A stretch of DNA of 35,625 bases, from NCBI GenBank assembly GCA_030550495.1, contig JAUQPG010000015.1, forward strand, positions 1-35,625, read 5' to 3'. The DNA is from Candidatus Bipolaricaulota bacterium. GTDB lineage: Bacteria; Bipolaricaulota; Bipolaricaulia; RBG-16-55-9; DRXL01. A program made the position numbers and the translations under genes. Below the pieces are notes generated by a model. That model saw nothing but the letters and a program-made list of their open reading frames with translations. It made no database searches and had not been told where the DNA came from. Numbering within the stretch: position 1 is the stretch's first letter; each line of letters starts with the position of its first letter. Below, one piece after another: positions 7,571 to 14,240 of the stretch.

Positions 7571-8227
7571 ATGAAGGTCCTGACAGCAAGAGCGGTCGTC
7601 TTTTTGCTCGTTCTGGTCTGCATCTGCGGATGGGGCCAGCTCGGCCAAAGCCAAGCCAAGCGTTTCTTAGTCGTCATTGACCCTGGGCACGGCGGCTGGG
7701 ACCCCGGCGCCATCGGCTACTACGGCACCCAAGAGAAAGATATTAATCTCAATATCGCGCGCTTTCTCCGACTCCTAGGGCTGTATGACGAGGAGATCTC
7801 TATCGTGCTAACGCGTTCGGAAGACGTCTACGTCCCGCACCGCGAGCGCACGGGCTTGGCCAATCGCCTCAAAGCCGATCTCTTCGTCTCCATTCACGCC
7901 AACGCCCACCCCAAAAGCCCCGCAGCCAACGGCATCGAAGTCTTAGTCCATGAGGATACGGACTTGCCCACCTATCCCCAAAGTCGTGCGCTCGCGCTGC
8001 TATTGCAAAAGCGGCTCACACGCGCCTTGGGCGTCACCGACCGAGGGATCAAACACCAACGGCTGTTTATTCGCTGGGCCCAGATGCCCGCGGTGCTCGT
8101 CGAGACCGGGTTTCTCACCAATCCCGCGGAAGAACTAAAGCTCCGGAGCTTCCTCTACCAATGGACCGTCGCCCAAATCCTCTTCGATACGATCAAAGAG
8201 TACCTACGCCACGCGAAAGCGCGCTGA
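7571..8227 (+). CDS. N-acetylmuramoyl-L-alanine amidase (Amidase_3, AmiC/CwlM type)
   Basis: 218 residues. A signal peptide or anchor (about 5-24, ARAVVFLLVLVCICGWG) precedes an Amidase_3 domain that fills the protein. Zinc ligands are His40 in IDPGHGG, Glu55 in QEKDINLN and His109 in SIHAN; the catalytic Glu178 lies in VLVETGFLTNP. It would cleave the bond between N-acetylmuramic acid and L-alanine in the periplasm. There is no SPOR, LysM or AMIN domain. The ATG at 7571 is chosen because the hydrophobic signal follows at once and an extended -10 box ends 7 bp before it; a longer frame from 7376 lacks both. The 3' end overlaps znuB on the other strand by 24 bp. Confidence 0.9.
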   Translation: MKVLTARAVVFLLVLVCICGWGQLGQSQAKRFLVVIDPGHGGWDPGAIGYYGTQEKDINLNIARFLRLLGLYDEEISIVLTRSEDVYVPHRERTGLANRLKADLFVSIHANAHPKSPAANGIEVLVHEDTDLPTYPQSRALALLLQKRLTRALGVTDRGIKHQRLFIRWAQMPAVLVETGFLTNPAEELKLRSFLYQWTVAQILFDTIKEYLRHAKAR

Positions 8228-9022
8228 CCGCCCGAGATTCACGAGCACAAAGAGCACTAAAGCCGCCAAGACGATCGTCGGCCCCGGCTGCGTATCCAGA
8301 TAGTACGAACCGATCAGTCCCCCGTAGACCGAAAGGAGACTGCTCCCAACGGCCAAAGAGAGCGCTTGGCGAAAACTCCGTGCCAGCTGGAGCGCTGCTG
8401 CTACCGGCAGGACCAGGAGCGCCGAGATCAGTAATAACCCTACAATCTGGATCGCTGAGACCACGGTGAGCGCCGCGAGCATGACTAACAAGATATTATA
8501 GGCTCCTACGCGAATTCCCGAAGCCCGCGCCGTCTCTTCATCAAAGGTGACAAAGAAGAGTTCGCGGCGCACGACGAAGAGCACCCCTAGGACGAGCGCG
8601 GCAATGAGCGCGAGCTGCAGAATATCACGGGGCTGGAGCATGATCACGCTGCCAAAGAGATAGTTCCATAACTGATCTGTGGACCGTCGCGCCAACCGCG
8701 CCAGCACCAACCCTAATGCCAACCCCGATGAGAGAAAGATCGCAATCGCGACATCGCCCCCCAGACGCCCCCTCACGCGCAACTGTTCGATCCCGAGGGC
8801 TGCTGCTACCGAGTACGCAATCGCCATCACGATCGGGTCAACCTTGACAAGCTGCCCAAATGCCACGCCCCCAAACGCAATGTGTCCCAATCCGTCCCCA
8901 ATAAGCCCATAGCGCCGCAGGACTAAAAAGATCCCAATTGTTGGGGCTAGTACCCCGATAATTGTGCCCCCAACAAACGCTAATCTCATGAATTCGAACT
9001 CGAAGATCTCAAACATACTCAT
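8204..9022 (-). CDS. znuB: Zinc-type (Mn/Zn/Fe) ABC importer permease ZnuB
   Basis: 272 residues in the ABC-3 permease family. The N-terminal region EFEFMRLAFVGGTIIGVLAPTIGIFLVLRRYGLIGDGLGHIAFGGVAFG is typical, and about eight membrane segments follow. The ATG at 9022 is chosen because it overlaps the znuC stop as ATGA; a GTG at 9028 and an ATG at 9016 are in frame. It forms the zinc channel with ZnuC as ATPase and ZnuA as receptor. It is the last gene of the zinc operon, and its tail overlaps the amidase gene, leaving no room for a terminator. Confidence 0.9.
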   Translation of the reverse strand: MSMFEIFEFEFMRLAFVGGTIIGVLAPTIGIFLVLRRYGLIGDGLGHIAFGGVAFGQLVKVDPIVMAIAYSVAAALGIEQLRVRGRLGGDVAIAIFLSSGLALGLVLARLARRSTDQLWNYLFGSVIMLQPRDILQLALIAALVLGVLFVVRRELFFVTFDEETARASGIRVGAYNILLVMLAALTVVSAIQIVGLLLISALLVLPVAAALQLARSFRQALSLAVGSSLLSVYGGLIGSYYLDTQPGPTIVLAALVLFVLVNLGRSARFRVA

Positions 9023-9771
9023 CCCCACGAATGCTGGTGCCGCACCAGCTTCTTCCCCGCATAGACTCTTTCCAAGAGATCACTGGCTAAGCACTCTTGC
9101 GGCGTCCCGCAGAAGAGCAGCTTTCTGTTCAGACACGCGATCTTCGTCACCTGCGTCACGATCGCTTCGATGTCGTGCGAGACCAGGACGATCGTCAAGC
9201 CCTGCTCGCGATTGAGCCTCCCCAAGAGCTCATAGAACTCGGCTTCGACCTTGGGGTCGACGGCCGCTGTGGGCTCATCAAGCAGGAGAATCTCCGGCTC
9301 TTGGGCCAAGACGCGCGCGAGAAAGACGCGCTGCTGCTGCCCACCCGATAGCTCGCTGATGGGTCGGGCGCGCAGCTCCGCCACGTGTACGGCGCGCATA
9401 GCCCTCTCAACGGCTTCGGTATCGGCGCGGCTCCAGCGCCCCCAGCGCAGGCGCGGCACCCGCCCCATCCGCACGATCTCCTCGACGGACGCCGGGAAAT
9501 TGCGTTCAAAATCCCAGCTGCGCTGGCGCACATAGCCAAGTCGCGCGCGCTCACGAAAGCGCCTCAGCTCCTGGCCGAAGAGCCGGATCGTCCCCTGCTG
9601 CAGAGGAAGGAGCCCAACGATGAGCTTCAGCAGCGTCGTCTTGCCGGAGCCGTTGGGGCCAATGAGCCCGAGGACATCCCCCCGCTCAACCCGCAGGGAG
9701 ATGCCCTCGAGCACCGGCTCAACGCCATAGCTGAACCAGAGATCTTCGACCTCAATGACAGGCTCGCTCAT
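9019..9771 (-). CDS. znuC: Zinc-type ABC importer ATPase ZnuC
   Basis: 250 residues. Walker A GPNGSGKT (38-45), signature LSGGQQQR (141-148), Walker B ILLLDEPTAAVDP (from 161) and a switch His in VLVSHDI. The sequence between Walker A and the signature (VRQRSWDFERNFPASVEEIVRMGR) is typical of the Zn/Mn importer ATPases. The ATG at 9771 overlaps the znuA stop as ATGA; a GTG at 9777 is the alternative. It energises ZnuB. Confidence 0.92.
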   Translation of the reverse strand: MSEPVIEVEDLWFSYGVEPVLEGISLRVERGDVLGLIGPNGSGKTTLLKLIVGLLPLQQGTIRLFGQELRRFRERARLGYVRQRSWDFERNFPASVEEIVRMGRVPRLRWGRWSRADTEAVERAMRAVHVAELRARPISELSGGQQQRVFLARVLAQEPEILLLDEPTAAVDPKVEAEFYELLGRLNREQGLTIVLVSHDIEAIVTQVTKIACLNRKLLFCGTPQECLASDLLERVYAGKKLVRHQHSWG

Positions 9772-10652
9772 GGGCACTCCAGCCCAATTCGTAGATTTTT
9801 CAGGTTCTCTTCCATGAGCACGAGATAGTTCTTGCCGGCACGCTCTTCTTCTTCGGTGACGCTGTGCCCGGTGTTGAGCGTCAGGATCTGCGCCCCGAGC
9901 TCGCGCGCTAGGACCTCCAACGCCCTGATCTCATCGCCCTCCTCGGTGAAGATATACTTGATGCCCTTCTCCTTGCCTAGGCGAATCAGCTCGACCAGGC
10001 GCTGGGGCGTCGGCTCAGCGGGCTCCAGCCCAGAGACTGAGTGCGCGACGAGATTATAGCGCGCCGCGAAGTAATCCATAAACCGATGCGAGACGATAAA
10101 GTCTCGTAAGCGACACGCCTTCAAGCCCTCACGGATCTTGGCATCCAGGGCGTCAAGCTGAGCGTGATACTTTTGGGCGTTTGCGGTATAGATCGATCTG
10201 CCGGTGCCGTCAGCCGTTGTCAAGCCATCCTGGATGTTGCTCACCATTCCCTTGGCGAGGATCGGGTCTATCCAGACGTGAGGGTCGAACTCGAACTCTT
10301 CTTCTTCGGCCTTGCGCACGGGCAGGCCCTTCGTCGCCTCGATGACGACGAGCGTATTGCGATTCTTGACGACAGCGAGCACGCGTTCGACCCACGATTC
10401 CATCGACGCCCCGTTATATACAAAGACCTGAGCTTCTTCAATCGCCCGAATATCCGCGGGGGAAGGCTCGAAATCGTGAGGCTCCGCGCCCGCTGGCACT
10501 AAATTCTTGACTTCAACGCGATCCCCGCCGACGTTCTTGGTGAACTCATAGGGGATATAGAAGCTCGCTACAACCTTGAGCTTTGGCTGCGCCACACCCG
10601 CTGTGGACGCACCAAGCACGAGAACTGTCACGATGAGCAACCATCTCTTCAT
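9768..10652 (-). CDS. znuA: Zinc-type ABC importer receptor ZnuA (cluster A-I)
   Basis: 294 residues with an N-terminal signal peptide (about 1-21). Metal ligands visible are His59 in AEPHDFEPSP, His125 in DPHVWIDP and His189 in VSHRFMDYF. An acidic loop, AEEEEFEFD (115-123), replaces the His-rich loop of many ZnuA proteins and lies just before the second ligand. ZnuA against MntA/PsaA is chosen from the adjacent zur gene. AAGGAGGAG at about 10660 precedes the ATG. The gene follows zur after 58 bp, in which a candidate Zur box overlaps a TTGAAT/TATTTT promoter. Confidence 0.88.
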   Translation of the reverse strand: MKRWLLIVTVLVLGASTAGVAQPKLKVVASFYIPYEFTKNVGGDRVEVKNLVPAGAEPHDFEPSPADIRAIEEAQVFVYNGASMESWVERVLAVVKNRNTLVVIEATKGLPVRKAEEEEFEFDPHVWIDPILAKGMVSNIQDGLTTADGTGRSIYTANAQKYHAQLDALDAKIREGLKACRLRDFIVSHRFMDYFAARYNLVAHSVSGLEPAEPTPQRLVELIRLGKEKGIKYIFTEEGDEIRALEVLARELGAQILTLNTGHSVTEEEERAGKNYLVLMEENLKNLRIGLECP

Positions 10653-10673
10653 GGTGATCTCCTCCTTTGTTAT

Positions 10674-10703
10674 TGAAAATAGATTTCATTTAGCGGGATT
10701 CAA
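10674..10703 (-). promoter_or_regulatory. znuA promoter with candidate Zur box
   Basis: TGAAAATAGATTTCA (10674-10688, plus strand) is a 7-1-7 near-palindrome with 6 of 7 arm pairs, the layout used by Fur-family proteins. It covers a possible -10, TATTTT (10681-10676), which lies 16 bp from TTGAAT (10703-10698) on the (-) strand. A matching box lies before zur. Confidence 0.6.
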
Positions 10704-10710
10704 AAATTTT

Positions 10711-11142
10711 TTATTGGCACTTTGGGCATTGGCCGACCACCTCCAGATGATGGGATTCGATGGCAAACCCCGTGCGCGCTTGGAGCTTGCGCAGTGTGCG
10801 GTCCAGAGCACAGTCTGGAAACTCTTCGACATGGCCGCAGGTGCGGCAGATCAACTGGTGATGATGCCCTTTCTCTAAACGCACTGCAGCAAAGCTATGA
10901 CAGCGCATCTTCCCCTGATGCACCCGTTGGACTAGGTTCAGCCTCTCTAGCAAGGCCAAGGTCCGATAGACCGTGACCAAGCCCAATTTACGGTATCGCC
11001 ACCGCGCCTGACGGTGGATCTCCTCCGGCGTCCTGTGCCCCGTCTCCGAAGCCATCGTCTCCAGCACAGCACGCCGTGCCTTGGTCAATCTATATCCCCT
11101 GGCTCTTAGGTGATCTTCCCAGATCTTTGCGAGAGTACTCAT
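10711..11142 (-). CDS. zur: Fur-family regulator, probably zinc-responsive Zur
   Basis: 143 residues. A winged helix (about 1-85, with the recognition region GLVTVYRTLALLERLNL) is followed by a dimerisation domain with KGHHHQLICRTCG. Two CxxC pairs, C99/C102 and C139/C142, form the structural zinc site of Zur and PerR-type proteins; the histidines at 93-95 belong to the regulatory metal site. The ATG at 11142 is preceded by AAGAAGG; an in-frame start at 11202 lies beyond the promoter and is rejected. Zur is chosen over Fur or PerR because the gene is followed directly by znuACB. A TGAAA-N5-TTTCA box over its own start site suggests autoregulation. Confidence 0.85.
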   Translation of the reverse strand: MSTLAKIWEDHLRARGYRLTKARRAVLETMASETGHRTPEEIHRQARWRYRKLGLVTVYRTLALLERLNLVQRVHQGKMRCHSFAAVRLEKGHHHQLICRTCGHVEEFPDCALDRTLRKLQARTGFAIESHHLEVVGQCPKCQ

Positions 11143-11156
11143 GCCTTCTTTCTTAC

Positions 11157-11171
11157 TGAAAAATCTTTTCA
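11157..11171 (-). promoter_or_regulatory. Candidate Zur box at the zur start site
   Basis: TGAAAAATCTTTTCA (plus strand) is a 7-1-7 near-palindrome. It shares the TGAAA-N5-TTTCA frame with the box before znuA and covers the predicted zur start site near 11167. Confidence 0.6.
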
Positions 11172-11173
11172 TT

Positions 11174-11202
11174 ATTATAATCGCCCGCCCTGGCGCTGTC
11201 AA
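11174..11202 (-). promoter_or_regulatory. zur promoter, perfect -35 and -10 consensus
   Basis: On the (-) strand TTGACA (11202-11197), a 17-bp spacer and TATAAT (11179-11174). Its -35 box lies 3 bp from the -35 box of the divergent AbrB-PhoU promoter. Confidence 0.85.
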
Positions 11203-11205
11203 GCC

Positions 11206-11234
11206 TTGACATCTATATAGCTATATATTACAAT
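11206..11234 (+). promoter_or_regulatory. Promoter of the AbrB-PhoU gene with CTATATAG element inside the spacer
   Basis: TTGACA (11206-11211), 17-bp spacer, TACAAT (11229-11234). The spacer holds CTATATAG (11213-11220) directly followed by CTATATAT (11221-11228), a doubled copy of the element found at pstS and pstC. A protein bound there would block RNA polymerase, which suggests negative autoregulation. Confidence 0.75.
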
Positions 11235-11264
11235 ACCCACCAATCACAATAGACGGGAGGGATT

Positions 11265-12254
11265 ATGGAGATCCGGAGAGTGCAGATCACTGGCGGGGCG
11301 ACCTTCATGGTCACTCTGCCCAAAGACTGGGCCGAAGCGCAAAAGCTCTATGCCGGTGCCGAGATCGAACTCCACCCCCATAGTCCCGATCTGCTGATTC
11401 TGCGCCCACACCGCGATTCCCACTTGACCCGCGGCGTCCTCAAGCTCAACGCCCAAACCGGCGATACCCTCATGCGCGCCTTCATCTCCATGTACGTCGC
11501 AGGATTTGACATCATTGAAGTCCAAGGGGAGCGCATCACCCCCGACCAGCGCCAGACGATCCGCAAGATTACCCAAGCCCTCATCGGCCCGGAGATCATG
11601 GAAGAATCACGAGACTCTATCGTCATTCATAATTTGCTCAATCTCTCTGAGCTCTCCGCCCCCAAAACGCTCCAACGCATCTTCTTGATGGTGCACGACA
11701 TGTTCACCGATGCCGTCCGCGCCCTCGTTGACCACGACGCTGAACTTGCCAACGATATCGCCGCGCGCGACGAGGACGTCGATCGCCTCTATTTGATGCT
11801 CTACAGGCAGTTCCGCATCGCACTGCGTGATCCCTTGGCCGAAGAGGCCTTGGGCATCAGCCGCGTCAAGCTCTTCGATACCCACACCGTGGCGCGGCAG
11901 CTAGAGCGTATCGCGGACCATGCGGTCAAGATTGCTTATGTGACTACGGTGATCAAAGTCCCTGCTCCCTCTAAGGTCGTCGATGCCCTGCATAAGGGCG
12001 GGGAACACGTGGCAAATTTGCTCCAAGAGTCTATGGATGCGTTCCGCTTGCCCGACCCAGATCTCGCCAGCCAGGTGATCGACAAGGCCTTAGGGGTGGA
12101 GGCACGCCTCATGAAGGCCGTCAAACTCTTGTGGGATCTTGCCCCGCAAGAAGCTCAGCTCATCGGCATTGCGTTTGATAGCATCGGGCGCGTGAAAGAC
12201 TATTCGATCAACATCGCCGAGACGGCCCTCAACACCGCCGTTCCTATGCCCTAG
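11265..12254 (+). CDS. AbrB-PhoU fusion, putative DNA-binding phosphate uptake regulator
   Basis: 329 residues. The N-terminus (about 1-48: RRVQITGG near the start, TLPKDW, then a Gly-Ala-Glu-Ile turn and LLILRP) is a SpoVT-AbrB swapped-hairpin DNA-binding domain. A linker region (50-125) is followed by two PhoU helical bundles with the metal-site motifs ARDEDVD (167-173) plus RQLERIADHAVKIA (211-224), and FDSIGRVKDYSINIAE (304-319). This architecture is best known from archaeal 'phosphate uptake regulators'. GGGAGGG at about 11255-11261 precedes the ATG. PhoU proteins sense the state of the Pst transporter; the AbrB domain would let this one act on DNA directly. Its doubled CTATATA element and the same element before pstS, pstC and phnD make it the best candidate for the binding protein. 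A separate plain PhoU is encoded at 18732. Confidence 0.85.
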   Translation: MEIRRVQITGGATFMVTLPKDWAEAQKLYAGAEIELHPHSPDLLILRPHRDSHLTRGVLKLNAQTGDTLMRAFISMYVAGFDIIEVQGERITPDQRQTIRKITQALIGPEIMEESRDSIVIHNLLNLSELSAPKTLQRIFLMVHDMFTDAVRALVDHDAELANDIAARDEDVDRLYLMLYRQFRIALRDPLAEEALGISRVKLFDTHTVARQLERIADHAVKIAYVTTVIKVPAPSKVVDALHKGGEHVANLLQESMDAFRLPDPDLASQVIDKALGVEARLMKAVKLLWDLAPQEAQLIGIAFDSIGRVKDYSINIAETALNTAVPMP

Positions 12255-12338
12255 CGAGCTGGCTCGTAGAGATTTTGCAAAGACCCCTGGCTTGAGCAAG
12301 GTCCACGCGATGACGCCAGAGTTTGACCCCATCGAGCA

Positions 12339-13313
12339 CTACGACGGGGATGTCATACAGTTTTCATCGACGATCTGGAAGCGATACGGCTCGACTTGGC
12401 GGACGTGCCCTTGGCTCTCCAGAACTTCAAGATGGGCATACACTTCGCCGGCTCCCAGCAGCACATGATAGTCTTTCAGCCTGCCAAAGAGCTTTTGAGC
12501 GATCTCAAACGCCGTAAGCGCCTGGCCATCGCTCAAGATCTTGAGGATCCGCTCAGCCCGCTCGCGATGGTGCTTAAGGATCTTGGTGATGCGCGCACGC
12601 GGATCGGTCCAGGGCTGACCATGCCCCGGATAGATCTCTAAGCGTTCGGCGTTGGGCAGCTCAAGAATCTTTTGGAGCGAAGTGAGAAATTTTTCGAGAT
12701 GGCCGCCAGTCGTGACGTCGGTGGCCCCGACGTTCGAGGTGTACGTCGGCAAGAGATGATCCCCTGTGAAGAGCCTCTGCCCCACCAGAAAACAGGCGGA
12801 CCCTTGGGTATGGCCAGGGGTGTGTAGGACGCGAACCTCCAAGTCGCCAAAGCGCAACACCTGGCCGTCACTGAGCTTCTTAGCAGTGGGGACGGAACGC
12901 CCCAGCCCAGCAAACTGCGCGCGAAAGTGTCCTACTTGTAAGATAACTTCTTCCGGGATGCCCCAGCGGCGCATCGCATCTAGATAGAGCTCGGAGACTT
13001 CCTCGTGACGCTCTTCAAAGAGAGCGACGTCTACCCAATCGTCGCTGTGCACATAGACTCTTGCTCCAGACTCCTCCTGGATAGCGCGCGCCAGCCCACT
13101 ATGATCGACATGCTTATGAGTCAATAGCACGCCAGCGATATCTTGGAGGGAGCAGCCGTACTGATTCAATGTGCGCTGCAAGAGACTGAGAGCCTCAGCG
13201 GTGCCGATCCCCGTGTCGATCAGTAGAGGGGGGCTGTGCGAGCCATGGATGAGGAACGCATTGGTTGGGCTCTCAAAATACGGATTCGGGATGGCAATCT
13301 GATGTACCTCCAT
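12339..13313 (-). CDS. Metallo-beta-lactamase-fold hydrolase with C-terminal winged helix (LACTB2/glyoxalase II-like)
   Basis: 324 residues. The binuclear metal site THKHVDH gives His66, His68, Asp70 and His71, followed by HTPGHTQGS, FTGDHLLP and the final YPGHGQPW. Residues from about 255 on (RAERILKILSDGQALTAFEIAQKLFG and the rest) form a winged-helix-like tail typical of the LACTB2 group. The substrate is unknown; thioesters and nucleic-acid ends are both precedented in the family. No ribosome site precedes the ATG at 13313, and a -10 box ends about 9 bp upstream, so the transcript may be leaderless. The 84 bp between its stop and the AbrB-PhoU stop hold no clear terminator. Confidence 0.85.
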   Translation of the reverse strand: MEVHQIAIPNPYFESPTNAFLIHGSHSPPLLIDTGIGTAEALSLLQRTLNQYGCSLQDIAGVLLTHKHVDHSGLARAIQEESGARVYVHSDDWVDVALFEERHEEVSELYLDAMRRWGIPEEVILQVGHFRAQFAGLGRSVPTAKKLSDGQVLRFGDLEVRVLHTPGHTQGSACFLVGQRLFTGDHLLPTYTSNVGATDVTTGGHLEKFLTSLQKILELPNAERLEIYPGHGQPWTDPRARITKILKHHRERAERILKILSDGQALTAFEIAQKLFGRLKDYHVLLGAGEVYAHLEVLESQGHVRQVEPYRFQIVDENCMTSPS

Positions 13314-13322
13314 AGTGGGCTT

Positions 13323-13351
13323 ATCTTAGCCCAGGGCTCTAGAGCGTGCAA
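13323..13351 (-). promoter_or_regulatory. Promoter of the metallo-hydrolase gene
   Basis: On the (-) strand TTGCAC (13351-13346), 17-bp spacer, TAAGAT (13328-13323). The predicted start is almost at the ATG. A TTGACG hexamer facing the other way (13356-13361), 17 bp before TACGAT (13379-13384), could be the -35 of the HAD gene. Confidence 0.5.
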
Positions 13352-13373
13352 GCTCTTGACGGGAGGTGTTCTA

Positions 13374-14135
13374 TTGCGTACGATACACCCTGTGCGCGTG
13401 AGAGTGATCTTTTTCGATATGGATGGCACGCTGGTATGGGTGCCTGGGGGCAGCCAAGCTGATTGGTTTGCGCAGCGCCTCGAACAGCTCGGGCTGGCCA
13501 TAGATCGCGAGCGGCTTCCCCAGGCGTACCAGACAGCTCAAGAGCGCTGGCAGCGCGAGATCCGTCCGCGCTTGGGATTCAGCACCGAATCGTTTGTAGA
13601 ATGGAACAAGCTGATATTGACGGAGCTGGGGCTCAACGGCGAGCTCACCCAGCTCGCTGCGGAGATCCAAAGTTATTGGGAGACTCCTACAGATGAGCTC
13701 TTCCCTGATGTGCCGGAAGTGCTAGAAAAGCTGCGTCGGCGCGGGATCGAACTGGGGATCGTTTCGCATCGCCCCCTTGTGGGGATCGAGCGCTCGTTAG
13801 AAAAACACAGACTAAAAAAATTCTTTCGTTGGCTTGCCAGCCCAGACTCGACGGGGATCGCGCATGGGAAGCTTGACCGAGCTTTTTGGGCTTCTCTGCT
13901 AAAGCAAGCGGGCGTGTCCCCTCACGAAGCGCTGCACGTCGGCGATGATTTTGAGACGGACATTCGCGGAGCGCGGCGCGCGGGGTTGCACGCGGTCTGG
14001 ATCGAGCGCCCACAACTACAAGATCGGCTCTTTCCCGGACGACTTGGGGTTGGAGCCCCTCAAGACGCGCCTCCGAAAGAACGCCCGTGCGCGCGGGTGA
14101 GAGATCTGCACGAACTTACTGAACTGATCGAGTAA
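13374..14135 (+). CDS. HAD-superfamily hydrolase (phosphoglycolate phosphatase-like)
   Basis: About 253 residues. HAD motif I is FFDMDGTL with the nucleophile Asp15 and Asp17, motif II is the Ser in GIVSHRP, the conserved Lys lies near LKKFF or GKLDRAF, and motif IV is HVGDDFETDIRGARRAG. An alpha-helical cap follows motif I, as in subfamily I phosphatases. The start is uncertain: TTG at 13374 has GGGAGG at good spacing, while GTG at 13392 or 13398 would give the most usual HAD N-terminus and would be leaderless from TTGACG-17-TACGAT. A longer frame from 13236 would overlap the divergent gene and is rejected. The substrate is not known. Confidence 0.82.
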   Translation: MRTIHPVRVRVIFFDMDGTLVWVPGGSQADWFAQRLEQLGLAIDRERLPQAYQTAQERWQREIRPRLGFSTESFVEWNKLILTELGLNGELTQLAAEIQSYWETPTDELFPDVPEVLEKLRRRGIELGIVSHRPLVGIERSLEKHRLKKFFRWLASPDSTGIAHGKLDRAFWASLLKQAGVSPHEALHVGDDFETDIRGARRAGLHAVWIERPQLQDRLFPGRLGVGAPQDAPPKERPCARVRDLHELTELIE

Positions 14136-14158
14136 TTTTCACTCCCAAGGCCCCCGAC

Positions 14159-14187
14159 TTGACAAACCTTCCCCGGATCTGTATACT
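14159..14187 (+). promoter_or_regulatory. pstS promoter
   Basis: TTGACA (14159-14164), 17-bp spacer, TATACT (14182-14187). The predicted start is near 14194, two bases before the palindromic CTATATAG element. Confidence 0.82.
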
Positions 14188-14195
14188 TATGGTGC

Positions 14196-14209
14196 GATCT
14201 ATATAGATC
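14196..14209. promoter_or_regulatory. Perfect 14-bp palindrome with CTATATAG core at the pstS start site
   Basis: GATCTATATAGATC is a perfect palindrome at about +2 to +15 of the predicted pstS transcript. The core recurs before the AbrB-PhoU gene and pstC, and as a variant before phnD. Position and symmetry suit an operator for a dimeric repressor. Confidence 0.65.
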
Positions 14210-14240
14210 GTGATCAAACTATACTGAGAGGAGGAATAGT

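Noticed and set aside
10690-10712. A/T-rich stretch between zur and znuA as an intrinsic terminator
   Set aside because: The A-run/T-run has no GC stem before it and more likely belongs to the znuA promoter region.
14220-14225. Second TATACT in the pstS leader as an additional -10
   Set aside because: The hexamer 17 bp upstream falls in the palindrome and does not resemble a -35; the TTGACA-17-TATACT promoter at 14159 explains expression.
14136-14240. Enterobacterial-type Pho boxes (CTGTCAT direct repeats) before pstS
   Set aside because: No such repeats are present; the only repeated element is CTATATAG.
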